Positions 37,957-45,728 of a stretch of DNA of 64,000 nucleotides are shown here, piece after piece (the stretch's first letter is position 1; each line of letters opens with the position of its first letter). The position numbers and the translations under genes were made by a program. The notes beneath the pieces are model-generated. The model worked only from the letters and a program-made list of their open reading frames with translations, did not search any database and was not told where the DNA came from. Origin of the DNA: Shimia sp. R9_2 (GTDB lineage Bacteria > Pseudomonadota > Alphaproteobacteria > Rhodobacterales > Rhodobacteraceae); the NCBI RefSeq assembly GCF_017743735.1, contig NZ_JAGHRO010000008.1:62001-126000 (forward strand), read 5' to 3'.

Positions 37957-39120
37957 TCAGCCCATTGCAGTCATGAGTTCGCGACCAATCAGCATACGGC
38001 GGATTTCGCTGGTACCTGCGCCGATTTCCATCAGCTTGGCATCGCGGAAAATGCGCCCCACCGGATTGTCAGACAGATACCCTGCGCCACCAAAGGCCTG
38101 CACAGCCTGATGCGCCTGTGTCATGGCAACCTCTGAGGCATAAAGACAGCACGCCGCCGCATCCTGACGGGTGATGCGCCCCTGATCGCAAGCTTTCGCG
38201 CACTCATAAACATAGGCGCGCGCCGAGTTCATCGCGGTATACATATCCGCGATCTTGCCCTGCATCAGCTGGAAGTTCCCGATGGAGGTGCCAAATTGCT
38301 TGCGCTCCACCATGTAGGGCATGACCTCATCCAGACAGGCCGCCATGATGCCCGTGCCGATGCCCGCAAGCACCACACGTTCATAGTCCAGCCCTGACAT
38401 CAGCACTGCGACGCCCTTGCCCTCTTCGCCCAGCACGTTTTCAAACGGCACTTCGCAGTCTTCAAAAATCAGCTCTGCGGTGTTGGAGCCACGCATGCCC
38501 AGCTTGTCAAAATGCGGGCTGGTGGAGAAACCCTTCATCTCTTTTTCAATCAGGAAGGCAGTGATGCCGCGCGGGCCAGCGTCCGGATCGGTTTTGGCAT
38601 AGACCACAAGCGTGTCGGCATCCGGCCCGTTGGTGATCCAATATTTGTTGCCGTTCAGGATGTAGCGGTCGTTGCGTTTCTCAGCACGCAGTTTCATGGA
38701 CACCACATCAGAACCGGCAGAAGGCTCAGACATCGCCAGCGCCCCGACATGTTCGCCGGAAATCAGGCGGGGCAGGTATTTCTGCTTTTGCTCTTCCGTT
38801 CCGTTGAGCTTGATTTGGTTTACGCAGAGGTTGGAATGCGCACCGTAGGACAGCGACACCGATGCGCTTGCGCGGGCCAGCTCCTCCACCACGATCACAT
38901 GGGCCAGATAGGACATCTCTGCACCGCCATAGGCCTCCGGCACGGTGACGCCCAGCAGACCAAGCTCGCCAAACTCTTTCCAAAGCTCATTTGGAAACTC
39001 GTTTTTCTGATCAATCTCGGCAGCCATAGGCTTGATGCGCTCTTGCGCGAAGCGGTGCACCATCTCGCGCAATGCGTTGATGTCCGCACCCAGATCAAAA
39101 TTCATTGTGTGCGTGAACAT
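37957..39120 (-). CDS. ivd: Isovaleryl-CoA dehydrogenase
   Basis: 387 aa, normal acyl-CoA dehydrogenase length. FAD/substrate motifs '[16 protein letters not shown]' and '[16 protein letters not shown]' are present. Glu247 in '[12 protein letters not shown]' lies on helix G, the position of the catalytic base special to isovaleryl-CoA dehydrogenases. That supports this specificity over butyryl- or medium-chain enzymes. It oxidises isovaleryl-CoA to 3-methylcrotonyl-CoA, feeding mccB/mccA. Start ATG 39120 follows GGGAGGAGG. A 14-bp palindrome lies just upstream and may be a repressor site. Confidence 0.94.
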   Translation of the reverse strand: MFTHTMNFDLGADINALREMVHRFAQERIKPMAAEIDQKNEFPNELWKEFGELGLLGVTVPEAYGGAEMSYLAHVIVVEELARASASVSLSYGAHSNLCVNQIKLNGTEEQKQKYLPRLISGEHVGALAMSEPSAGSDVVSMKLRAEKRNDRYILNGNKYWITNGPDADTLVVYAKTDPDAGPRGITAFLIEKEMKGFSTSPHFDKLGMRGSNTAELIFEDCEVPFENVLGEEGKGVAVLMSGLDYERVVLAGIGTGIMAACLDEVMPYMVERKQFGTSIGNFQLMQGKIADMYTAMNSARAYVYECAKACDQGRITRQDAAACCLYASEVAMTQAHQAVQAFGGAGYLSDNPVGRIFRDAKLMEIGAGTSEIRRMLIGRELMTAMG

Positions 39121-39139
39121 GAGCCCCTCCTCCCATTAT

Positions 39140-39153
39140 TGAACACTTGTTCA
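39140..39153. promoter_or_regulatory. Palindromic operator candidate upstream of ivd
   Basis: TGAACA-CT-TGTTCA (39140-39153) is a perfect 14-bp palindrome 20 bp upstream of the ivd start codon, overlapping the likely -10 region (ATTATA on the minus strand). Sites of this shape are typical of TetR-family repressors. No such regulator is encoded in the window. Confidence 0.55.
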
Positions 39154-39274
39154 TATAATTACGTCGACTCGCCGAGCGGATCAAGGGGGTTTCGAAAACA
39201 CATGCGAAACGCGGCAAGGCGCGTCCGACCGACCGAACGCGCGTCGCGGTTTTGTTACAATGAAATCAGAGTGT

Positions 39275-40609
39275 TCAGGCCGCTTTGGCCTCAAGCGCCG
39301 GATAGCGCAGCCCCAAGGTGATGCCCCGCGCCACAAAGCTGATCAGCAGCGCAAGCCACAGCCCATGGTTTGCAAAACCCGGCAGAAGCACCAGCACCGC
39401 ACAGAGGTACACCAACGCCGAGATGAACATCATATTGCGCATTTCACGGGTTTGCGTGGCACCGATAAAGATCCCATCGAGCATCCAAGCCGCCACCCCA
39501 AGTGTGGGCGCGAACACCATCCACGGCAGATAGATACGCGCCTCTGCGCGCACTTCTGGCGAGGTCGTCATCACATCTATGATCCATCCGCCGGTGAGCG
39601 CAAACGTGAGCGAAAGAAGGATCACGCAGACCACGCCCCACAGGCTTGACATCACAGAGGCTCTGCGCAGGGTTTGTCGGTCTTTTGCCCCAAAGGCCTG
39701 CCCGACCAACGCCTCCACGGAAAAGGCGAACCCGTCCAGCGCGTAGGCCGTGATCTCCAGAAACTGCAAGAGCACCTGATTGGCGGCCAGGGTCACATCG
39801 CCAAAGTCCGCCCCGAGAAAGAGAAAGGACATGAAAATGCCCTGCAGCAGCAAAGAACGCAGCAGGATATCGCGGTTGACCGTGGCCATTTCACGCAAAG
39901 CGGCGGCGTCAAGGATGCGTGCGCGCTCTTTCCAGGCGGGGTTAAGGAACACATCCCGACACAACCACACCGCCAACATGGCGCCCGTGACCTCGGCAAT
40001 CACTGTGGCGGTGGCCACGCCACCAACGCCCCATCCAAGCCCCAGCACGAACCACAGATCGAGCAGTATATTGAGCCCGTTCATCCAGAGCTGGACCGCC
40101 AGAACAGCCTTGGTCCGCTCATGCGCAATCAGCCAGCCAGTCAGCCCGTAGATTGCGATTGCGGCCGGCGCCGACCAGACGCGGATGTGCAGGTATTGCT
40201 GGGCAAGCCCCTCTACCTCCGGCGAGGCCGGAGAAAGCCAGAACGCGGCGCGGAACAGCCAGACCTGCCCAGTAATCACCAACAGGCCACCCGCAAGACC
40301 GATCATCACGGCGCGGGTGAGCATCGCAGCCACCTCGCCCTGCCGCCCAGCCCCGATCGCCTTGGCCGTCAGACCTGTTGTGCCCATCCGCAGAAACCCA
40401 AAGATCCAGTAAAGACCCGCCAGAATGATCGCGCCGATCCCGACCGCACCGATGGGCGCGGCCTCTCCCATCTGCCCCACGACTCCAGTGTCGACCGCTC
40501 CAAGGATCGGCACGGTGGCATTGGACAGAACAATTGGCAGCGCCGTGTGCAGAATGCGACGATGCGTGATTTCACCCACCCCGCCCGCAGAGGGCGCGCT
40601 GTCAGTCAT
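39275..40609 (-). CDS. MATE family efflux transporter (DinF-like)
   Basis: 444 aa with 12 hydrophobic segments in two related halves. MATE features include 'ILHTALPIVLSNATVPILGAVDTGVVGQMG' at the start and 'AYALDGFAFSVEALVGQAFGAKD' in the second half, pointing to the DinF subgroup. It uses a proton or sodium gradient to export organic cations or other toxic small molecules. It overlaps the upstream thioesterase gene by 8 bp, so a three-gene operon (thioesterase, thioesterase, MATE) is likely. The substrate is unknown. Confidence 0.92.
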   Translation of the reverse strand: MTDSAPSAGGVGEITHRRILHTALPIVLSNATVPILGAVDTGVVGQMGEAAPIGAVGIGAIILAGLYWIFGFLRMGTTGLTAKAIGAGRQGEVAAMLTRAVMIGLAGGLLVITGQVWLFRAAFWLSPASPEVEGLAQQYLHIRVWSAPAAIAIYGLTGWLIAHERTKAVLAVQLWMNGLNILLDLWFVLGLGWGVGGVATATVIAEVTGAMLAVWLCRDVFLNPAWKERARILDAAALREMATVNRDILLRSLLLQGIFMSFLFLGADFGDVTLAANQVLLQFLEITAYALDGFAFSVEALVGQAFGAKDRQTLRRASVMSSLWGVVCVILLSLTFALTGGWIIDVMTTSPEVRAEARIYLPWMVFAPTLGVAAWMLDGIFIGATQTREMRNMMFISALVYLCAVLVLLPGFANHGLWLALLISFVARGITLGLRYPALEAKAA

Positions 40610-41114
40610 CCCGCTGAGGCATCAGAAAGTGCCCGGTGGCCTGCGCAAAAAGCACGTCTCGCTGATCCTGCCAGGCTTCGACATGCACGGAGGCATAGCG
40701 TCGGCCAGATCTGTTCACCCGCGCCCGCGCGTAGGCATCACGCGGCAAGCCAGAACGAAGATAGTCCACCGTGAAATCAATGGTTTTTGGCATGCGCGGC
40801 AGATGGCCCTCCGTGAGGCCTTCCATAGTGATCCGCCCGCTTTCGATGTCATCCCAAAGGCCGGACCACGCCAGACCAATCACGGCCGTGGTTTCAAGAA
40901 ACCCCGCAGTGACGCCGCCATGAATCGCCGGTAGTAGCGGATTGCCGATCAACTTGTCGTCAAACGGCAAAATCGCGGTGAGCTCATCGCCGCGGCGCTC
41001 GAATTCAATGCCGAGAAAATTGATATAAGGCACGCCATGCACCAGCGCACTCAGCGCTGCATCACGGCGTTGCTTTACCACCTGAACCGGTTCCGGACGT
41101 GCGCGGGCCATCAT
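40602..41114 (-). CDS. PaaI-type hotdog thioesterase (second of pair)
   Basis: 170 aa. Single hotdog domain with 'AIHGGVTAGFLETTAVIG', the long central helix carrying the catalytic acidic residue, then 'PKTIDFTVDYLRSGLPRDAYARARVNRSGRRYASVHVEAW'. PaaI-type enzymes hydrolyse aromatic or medium-chain acyl-CoA thioesters. It overlaps the upstream thioesterase gene by 4 bp and the MATE gene by 8 bp. The ATG at 41114 is immediately followed by a second ATG. The exact substrate is unknown. Confidence 0.88.
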   Translation of the reverse strand: MMARARPEPVQVVKQRRDAALSALVHGVPYINFLGIEFERRGDELTAILPFDDKLIGNPLLPAIHGGVTAGFLETTAVIGLAWSGLWDDIESGRITMEGLTEGHLPRMPKTIDFTVDYLRSGLPRDAYARARVNRSGRRYASVHVEAWQDQRDVLFAQATGHFLMPQRDD

Positions 41115-41533
41115 TTACGCTCCACTGTAAAGGCACCAGTGGCCGTGGCCACCGGGCGATCTGTGTCATCATCCGTCGCGGTCGCGCGCACAAAGGCGAC
41201 CGAGCGCGTGATGCGGTAACACTCCGCCGTGGTGCGGATTGTTTGCCCCGGTGTTGCCGCGCGCATGTAGTCGATGCGCAGATCAATTGTGGCTGTGCCG
41301 GAGGGCGATGACGGGTGGCACATCGCCGCTGCACCGCAGCAGGTGTCCATCAGCGCAGAAACGGCACCGCCATGCAAAACGCCGGTTTCGGGATCGCCTA
41401 CGATTTTGGAATCATAGGGCAACTCCATGGACGCTTTGCCATCTCCGATGTCCGTGAGCTTCATATTGAGCGCTTTACAATGGGGAATCGCATTTATGAA
41501 ATGCTCCGCCATCTTTGCCTTTTGTGAGTTCAT
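41111..41533 (-). CDS. PaaI-type hotdog thioesterase (first of pair)
   Basis: 140 aa. Hotdog fold with 'GVLHGGAVSALMDTCCGAAAM' at the active-site helix and 'TIDLRIDYMRAATPGQTIRTTAECYRI', the classic PaaI pattern. It probably hydrolyses short or aromatic acyl-CoA esters to relieve CoA trapping. It is the first gene of a three-gene operon with a second thioesterase and a MATE exporter. It is divergent from a MerR regulator gene across 118 bp, which may control it. Confidence 0.9.
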   Translation of the reverse strand: MNSQKAKMAEHFINAIPHCKALNMKLTDIGDGKASMELPYDSKIVGDPETGVLHGGAVSALMDTCCGAAAMCHPSSPSGTATIDLRIDYMRAATPGQTIRTTAECYRITRSVAFVRATATDDDTDRPVATATGAFTVERK

Positions 41534-41615
41534 GCTCCGCCTCCCGCAATCATCGGACTATTTATGAGCGGCAAATTCAATCAGCCGCAAGGGGGCGGTT
41601 GCTCTCGCTGCAGAT

Positions 41616-41630
41616 GCAAACTAAGTTTGC
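41616..41630. promoter_or_regulatory. Perfect 15-bp palindrome between thioesterase and merR genes
   Basis: GCAAACT-A-AGTTTGC (41616-41630) is a perfect inverted repeat 22 bp before the merR start codon and 83 bp from the divergent thioesterase gene. It is a plausible autoregulatory operator. Its size is shorter than classical MerR sites. Confidence 0.5.
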
Positions 41631-41651
41631 GGTCGCAAGGAGACCACGCCA

Positions 41652-42032
41652 ATGACTGATACTCGCCTATCTTTCAAAGAAATGTGCACCAAGTTCGATG
41701 TGACCCCGCGCACGCTTCGATATTACGAGTATATTGAACTATTGCATCCTGAGCGCTCCGGTCGCAGCCGCTTCTTCGGCCCCAAAGAGGTCGCCCGGAT
41801 GACTTTGATCATGCGTGGCCGTCGATTTGGAATCAAATTGGAAGACATCCGCCAGTGGCTTCTGATCTACGAACATGAGGGCACATCGGCGCAAATGCAG
41901 GCTTTTGTGGACATGGCGGACCGCCAGTATGCAGAGCTGGAAGAGCAGCGCCTTGCGTTGGAAGAGGCGATGCGTGAACTCAAAGAGCTGCGCGATGAGA
42001 CCGCCGCTTTTCTTGTGAAAGATAACGGTTAA
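41652..42032 (+). CDS. MerR family transcriptional regulator (small, no effector domain)
   Basis: 126 aa. The N-terminal MerR winged helix-turn-helix reads 'TRLSFKEMCTKFDVTPRTLRYYEYIELLHPERSGRSRFF', followed by 'RMTLIMRGRRFGIKLEDIRQWLL' and a C-terminal dimerising coiled coil ending at residue 126. There is no Cys cluster for metal and no ligand-binding domain. This suits the LiuR-like group of MerR regulators that control branched-chain and fatty-acid catabolism. It is closely similar to the second MerR encoded at 42357. It may act on the nearby thioesterase or beta-oxidation genes. Confidence 0.88.
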   Translation: MTDTRLSFKEMCTKFDVTPRTLRYYEYIELLHPERSGRSRFFGPKEVARMTLIMRGRRFGIKLEDIRQWLLIYEHEGTSAQMQAFVDMADRQYAELEEQRLALEEAMRELKELRDETAAFLVKDNG

Positions 42033-42070
42033 GGCACGGCGCCTAACCCCTCCATGCTGCATGATGATTT

Positions 42071-42097
42071 GGGCTGCGCAACTCGCGCGGCCCTTTT
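42071..42097 (+). terminator. Intrinsic terminator of first merR
   Basis: GGGCTGCGC (42071-42079) pairs with GCGCGGCCC (42085-42093, one T-G pair) around AACTC, followed by TTTTATTTTT. Confidence 0.8.
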
Positions 42098-42242
42098 ATT
42101 TTTGGGCGCGTGCGTTCAATCGCCTGTGTGGCCGATCATGTGAATTGCTCACAATATCAACGCAAAACCCGGCGCCCTGAGCAAAATCGAGCGGATCGGA
42201 TGCCACGCGCGCGCACCAAATCGTGAAATCGGAAATGATCTA

Positions 42243-42299
42243 ACGTCACTTTAATTTATGACGTGACGTCTTACTTACGTTAACGTCAAGTGGTATAGT
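42243..42299 (+). promoter_or_regulatory. ACGT-repeat operator and promoter of merR2/beta-oxidation operon
   Basis: Five ACGT cores lie at 42243, 42261, 42266, 42277 and 42283, including the perfect palindrome ACGTTAACGT (42277-42286) and GACGT-G-ACGTC (42260-42270). A -10-like TATAGT follows at 42294-42299. The cluster lies 58-114 bp before the second merR start, so this MerR probably binds here and controls itself and the fad genes downstream. Confidence 0.6.
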
Positions 42300-42356
42300 A
42301 TCGCCATTCCCGAAGCCCATTTTGTTCCTCAACTTCCTTCAAGAAAGGACGCAATT

Positions 42357-42758
42357 ATGAGCGAAGAAACGATGACCATCCGCGAGATGTGTGACGCCTT
42401 TGACGTAACACCTCGCACTCTGCGCTTTTACGAAGCCAAGGAACTGTTGTTCCCCATTCGAGAAGGCCAGAAACGTCTGTTCACCAAACGTGACCGCGCA
42501 CGCCTGAAGCTGATCCTGCGGGGCAAACGCTTTGGTTTTTCCCTCGAAGAGATCCGCCAACTTCTGGATCTCTACGACATGGGAGACCAGCAAGCGACCC
42601 AACTGCAGCGCACCTATGAAGTGGCTCAGCAGCGCCTGCAGGACATGGAAGAACAGCGTGATGAGCTCACCGAAGCCATCGACGATTTGCGTGAGCAATT
42701 GAAATGGGGCGAGAGATTTCTCGCTGACCTCGACACACATAAAGACGCTGCGCAGTAA
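42357..42758 (+). CDS. MerR family transcriptional regulator heading the beta-oxidation operon
   Basis: 133 aa. HTH 'MTIREMCDAFDVTPRTLRFYEAKELLFPIREGQKRLFTKRD', then 'KLILRGKRFGFSLEEIRQLLDLYD' and a coiled-coil tail rich in Glu/Gln. It is a paralogue of the protein encoded at 41652 and likewise lacks an effector domain. It ends 48 bp before the acyl-CoA dehydrogenase gene on the same strand, so it is probably the local regulator of fatty-acid degradation. An ACGT-repeat control region lies immediately upstream, consistent with autoregulation. Confidence 0.9.
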   Translation: MSEETMTIREMCDAFDVTPRTLRFYEAKELLFPIREGQKRLFTKRDRARLKLILRGKRFGFSLEEIRQLLDLYDMGDQQATQLQRTYEVAQQRLQDMEEQRDELTEAIDDLREQLKWGERFLADLDTHKDAAQ

Positions 42759-42806
42759 GCGCGCCGCCAAGACCTCCGTATCGGATCACCCAAAGGGAAG
42801 AGCTCA

Positions 42807-44582
42807 ATGCCAACATACACCGCACCCGTGAAAGACCTTCAGTTTGTCCTTCACAACGTTTTAAATGTCTCCGGTTCCGACATCCCCGGCTACAACGAGC
42901 TGGAAGCTGACTTCACCAGCGCAGTACTGGAAGAAGCAGGCAAACTGACCGGCGAAGTGCTGGCGCCACTGAACGTTGTGGGCGACCATGAAGGCTGCCG
43001 TCTGGAAAACGGCGTTGTCTACACGCCGACCGGCTTCAAGGATGCGTTTGAGCAGGTCAAAGAAGGCGGCTGGACCGGCCTTGATATGCCGGAGGAATAC
43101 GGCGGGCAGAACATGCCATATGTTCTGGGCACCGCGGTTGGCGAGATGTTCTCGGCCTCCAACCAAGCCTTCACCATGTATCAGGGCCTGACCCACGGCG
43201 CCGCGGCGGCGATCCTTGCCCACGGCACCGATGAGCAGAAGAACAAATGGCTGCCCAAGATGGTCTCCTGTGAGTGGACCGGCACCATGAACCTGACCGA
43301 GCCGCATTGCGGCACCGATCTGGGCCTGATGCGCACCAAGGCGGAACCACAGGACAACGGTACCTATAAAATCTCCGGCCAGAAGATCTTTATCTCAGCC
43401 GGTGACCACGACATGGCCGACAACATCGTGCACCTCGTGCTTGCCAAAGTGCCTGGTGGCCCTGAAGGCATCAAAGGTGTGTCGCTCTTCATCGTACCAA
43501 AGTTCCTTGTGGACAATGAAGGCAACATCGGCGCACGCAATGGCGTGTCCGTGGGCAGCATCGAAGAGAAGATGGGCATCCACGGCAACTCCACCTGTGT
43601 GCTGAACTATGACGAAGCCGAAGGTTACCTGATTGGGGATCTGAACAAAGGCATGCGTGCCATGTTCACCATGATGAACGAAGCGCGTCTTGGTGTGGGC
43701 ATGCAGGGTCTGGCACAGGCGGAAGCCGCGTATCAGAACGCTCTGATCTATGCCAAAGACCGTCTGCAGGGCCGCGATGTGACCGGCGTGAAAAACCCGG
43801 ACGGTCCAGCCGATCCGCTGATCGTGCACCCAGACATTCGCCGCTCCCTGATGGATCAGAAATCCTTTGTGGAAGGCGCGCGTGCGTTCATCCTCTGGGG
43901 CGCCACCATGATCGATAAGGCGCACCGCAGCAATGACAAGGACGCAGATGGCCTGATCTCCCTGCTGACCCCTGTCATCAAAGGCTTCCTGACCGATGAA
44001 GGCTATGACATGACCGTCAAGGCACAGCAGGTCTACGGTGGTCACGGCTACATCGAAGAATGGGGCATGAGCCAGTTCACCCGTGATGCCCGTATCGCCA
44101 TGATCTATGAAGGCGCAAACGGTGTTCAGGCGCTGGATCTTGTGGGTCGCAAACTGGCCGCAGATGGCGGCAAGCACGTGATGGCCTTCTTTGAAATCGT
44201 CAAAAACTTCTGCAAGGAAAATGGCGAAGACGAAGCGCTGAAAGACTTCATCGAGCCGCTGAAAGCCGCTTCCAAGGACCTTCAGGCCGCAGGCATGTAC
44301 TTCATGCAAGCTGGTATGAAGAACCCCAACGATGCGCTCTCCGGGTCCAATGACTTCATGCATCTCTTTGGCCATGTTTGCCTGGGCCTGATGTGGGCGC
44401 AGATGGCAAAAGCGGCCAATGCGGCGCTGGCCGCCGGCGAAGGCGACGCAGCGTTCTATGAAACCAAGCTTGCCACCGGCCGCTACTACATGGCACGTCG
44501 TCTGCCTGCGACCGGTATGCATCTGGCGCGCATCCAGTCCGGCGGTGACACCGTCATGGCGCTGGCGGCCGAAAACTTCTGA
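42807..44582 (+). CDS. Acyl-CoA dehydrogenase with C-terminal extension (FadE/DmdC-like)
   Basis: 591 aa. The acyl-CoA dehydrogenase core has '[24 protein letters not shown]', '[27 protein letters not shown]' and '[29 protein letters not shown]', followed by the extra C-terminal domain of the long (about 590-aa) group. That group includes 3-methylmercaptopropionyl-CoA dehydrogenases (DmdC) of marine bacteria as well as general fatty acyl-CoA dehydrogenases. The beta-oxidation neighbours favour the latter, but a DMSP-related role cannot be excluded. The FAD-linked reaction makes the 2,3-enoyl-CoA. Confidence 0.9.
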   Translation: MPTYTAPVKDLQFVLHNVLNVSGSDIPGYNELEADFTSAVLEEAGKLTGEVLAPLNVVGDHEGCRLENGVVYTPTGFKDAFEQVKEGGWTGLDMPEEYGGQNMPYVLGTAVGEMFSASNQAFTMYQGLTHGAAAAILAHGTDEQKNKWLPKMVSCEWTGTMNLTEPHCGTDLGLMRTKAEPQDNGTYKISGQKIFISAGDHDMADNIVHLVLAKVPGGPEGIKGVSLFIVPKFLVDNEGNIGARNGVSVGSIEEKMGIHGNSTCVLNYDEAEGYLIGDLNKGMRAMFTMMNEARLGVGMQGLAQAEAAYQNALIYAKDRLQGRDVTGVKNPDGPADPLIVHPDIRRSLMDQKSFVEGARAFILWGATMIDKAHRSNDKDADGLISLLTPVIKGFLTDEGYDMTVKAQQVYGGHGYIEEWGMSQFTRDARIAMIYEGANGVQALDLVGRKLAADGGKHVMAFFEIVKNFCKENGEDEALKDFIEPLKAASKDLQAAGMYFMQAGMKNPNDALSGSNDFMHLFGHVCLGLMWAQMAKAANAALAAGEGDAAFYETKLATGRYYMARRLPATGMHLARIQSGGDTVMALAAENF

Positions 44583-44592
44583 TGCACTGGTT

Positions 44593-44612
44593 GGGCGGGG
44601 GCTTCCCCGCCC
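44593..44612 (+). repeat. GC-rich hairpin after the acyl-CoA dehydrogenase gene
   Basis: GGGCGGGG (44593-44600) pairs with CCCCGCCC (44605-44612) around GCTT. No T-run follows, so it may mark an mRNA processing or attenuation point inside the operon rather than a full terminator. Confidence 0.6.
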
Positions 44613-44647
44613 GCTGCTTCAGGAACTGGCGTCTCTAAGGAGGACAG

Positions 44648-44860
44648 ATGCCCAAACGTTTTCGCCTGACCCGCCGTTTCCCGGTCGCCATGACCGAGGA
44701 TGGCTACCGCAAACTCAAGAGCTTTGCGACAGAAGCGGGATTGGATGAAGGCGAGGCGCTCTCCTTTCTGTTTGAGAATTTTGACGCGGTTACAGACACC
44801 GATCAGCTGGCGCATCGCTTGCGCCAGTTCAATGCAACTCTGGATGCGAGAAAACGGTGA
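44648..44860 (+). CDS. Small basic helical protein in the beta-oxidation operon
   Basis: 70 aa. A near-perfect ribosome site (AAGGAGG, 5-6 nt spacing) precedes the ATG, which strongly supports translation. The sequence begins with a very basic stretch (MPKRFRLTRRFP) and continues as amphipathic helices with 'LDEGEALSFLFENFDAVTDTDQLAHRLRQFNATLDARKR'. There is no signal peptide or membrane helix. The family is unknown. A DNA- or protein-binding role is possible from the charge pattern alone. It lies between the acyl-CoA dehydrogenase gene and a structured 205-bp gap before the GST gene. Confidence 0.75.
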   Translation: MPKRFRLTRRFPVAMTEDGYRKLKSFATEAGLDEGEALSFLFENFDAVTDTDQLAHRLRQFNATLDARKR

Positions 44861-44936
44861 TGGGAGCGATTGTGGCGCATCTTCTACAAGCTTCGCCCTC
44901 ATTTACAGCCGGTGGCTGCCTTCGGAGAGAGTATTT

Positions 44937-44999
44937 TTGGCAGAATGAAGCAATGGTGCCAACCCTCGGGCAACCTAAGCGCGCCTCTTCATTCTGCCC
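44937..44999. repeat. Large imperfect inverted repeat, Rhodobacterales-type intergenic element
   Basis: GGCAGAATGAAG (44939-44950) and CTTCATTCTGCC (44987-44998) are perfect 12-bp arms around a 36-bp loop. Pairing extends outwards (left from about 44931, right to 45009) to roughly 20 of 23 positions. The outer parts resemble a repeat familiar from Rhodobacteraceae intergenic regions (GAGTATTTTTGG and CCCAAAGTACTCC type arms). A further GGGGGTG hairpin follows before the GST gene. Confidence 0.65.
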
Positions 45000-45065
45000 A
45001 AAGTACTCCAGGGGAGTTTGGGGGTGCGACACCTCCAACCCGCGATATGCCAAGGGGAGGACGGC

Positions 45066-45704
45066 ATGACGATCAAACTCTATTGCTTCGGGGAATCCGG
45101 GCATTCCTACAAGGCCGCGCTGGCGCTGGAGCTGTCGGGCCTTGCCTGGGAACCGGTGAAAGTCGACTTCTTCGCAGGAGAGACACGTGGCGAGGACTTC
45201 CGCGCCAATGTGAACGAGATGGGCGAAGCGCCTGTGCTCGTGGACGGTGACACAACGCTCACGCAATCTGCGGTTATTCAGGACTATATCTCTGAAAAAT
45301 CGGGCAAACATGGCGGCCAGAACGCTGCGGAACGCCGCGAGATCCTGCGCTGGCAGTTCTGGGACAACCACAAGCTCAGCGCTGTGGCCGGTGTGACCCG
45401 CTTCCTGATGCATCTGATCCCGGCAGACAAGCAGCCCAAAGAGGTGATCGCCTTCAATCAAAGCCGCCTGACCGGCGCCTATGATGTGCTCAACACACAT
45501 CTTGAGGGACGTGACTGGATTGTCGGCGACAGCCTGACCAATGCCGACATGACCTGCTGCGGCTATCTGTTTTACCCGGAGAACTTCGGGTTTGATCGCG
45601 CCGACTGGCCCAATATGGACCGTTGGCTGACCAATATTTCTGAAACACCGGGATGGAAACATCCCTACGACCTGATGCCCGGCCGCCCAAGCGACCGAGC
45701 CTGA
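45066..45704 (+). CDS. Glutathione S-transferase family protein in the beta-oxidation operon
   Basis: 212 aa from ATG 45066, preceded by a GGGGAGG ribosome site. It has an N-terminal thioredoxin-like domain ('IKLYCFGESGHSYKAALALELSGLAWEP') with 'GEAPVLVDGDTTLTQSAVIQDYISE' for glutathione binding, then a helical C-terminal domain with 'VGDSLTNADMTCCGYLFY', the N-capping motif. It is 24 bp from the thiolase gene. As in the leucine operon, a GST sits among acyl-CoA enzymes, which suggests a role in handling reactive acyl or enoyl intermediates (inference). Specific substrate unknown. Confidence 0.9.
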   Translation: MTIKLYCFGESGHSYKAALALELSGLAWEPVKVDFFAGETRGEDFRANVNEMGEAPVLVDGDTTLTQSAVIQDYISEKSGKHGGQNAAERREILRWQFWDNHKLSAVAGVTRFLMHLIPADKQPKEVIAFNQSRLTGAYDVLNTHLEGRDWIVGDSLTNADMTCCGYLFYPENFGFDRADWPNMDRWLTNISETPGWKHPYDLMPGRPSDRA

Positions 45705-45728
45705 TTTCGCCTGACATAGGAGACCAAA

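Larger units (their letters stand above)
42033..42356. other. 324-bp gap between the two merR genes
   Basis: No gene is seen. The gap holds the terminator of the first merR (listed), a neutral stretch at about 42100-42240, and the ACGT-rich control region with a promoter-like TATAGT (42294-42299) serving the second merR and the beta-oxidation operon. Confidence 0.6.

Noticed and set aside
42807-44582. Firm assignment as dmdC (DMSP demethylation pathway)
   Set aside because: The long acyl-CoA dehydrogenase family also covers ordinary fatty-acid enzymes, and the neighbours are fadA and fadB-type genes.
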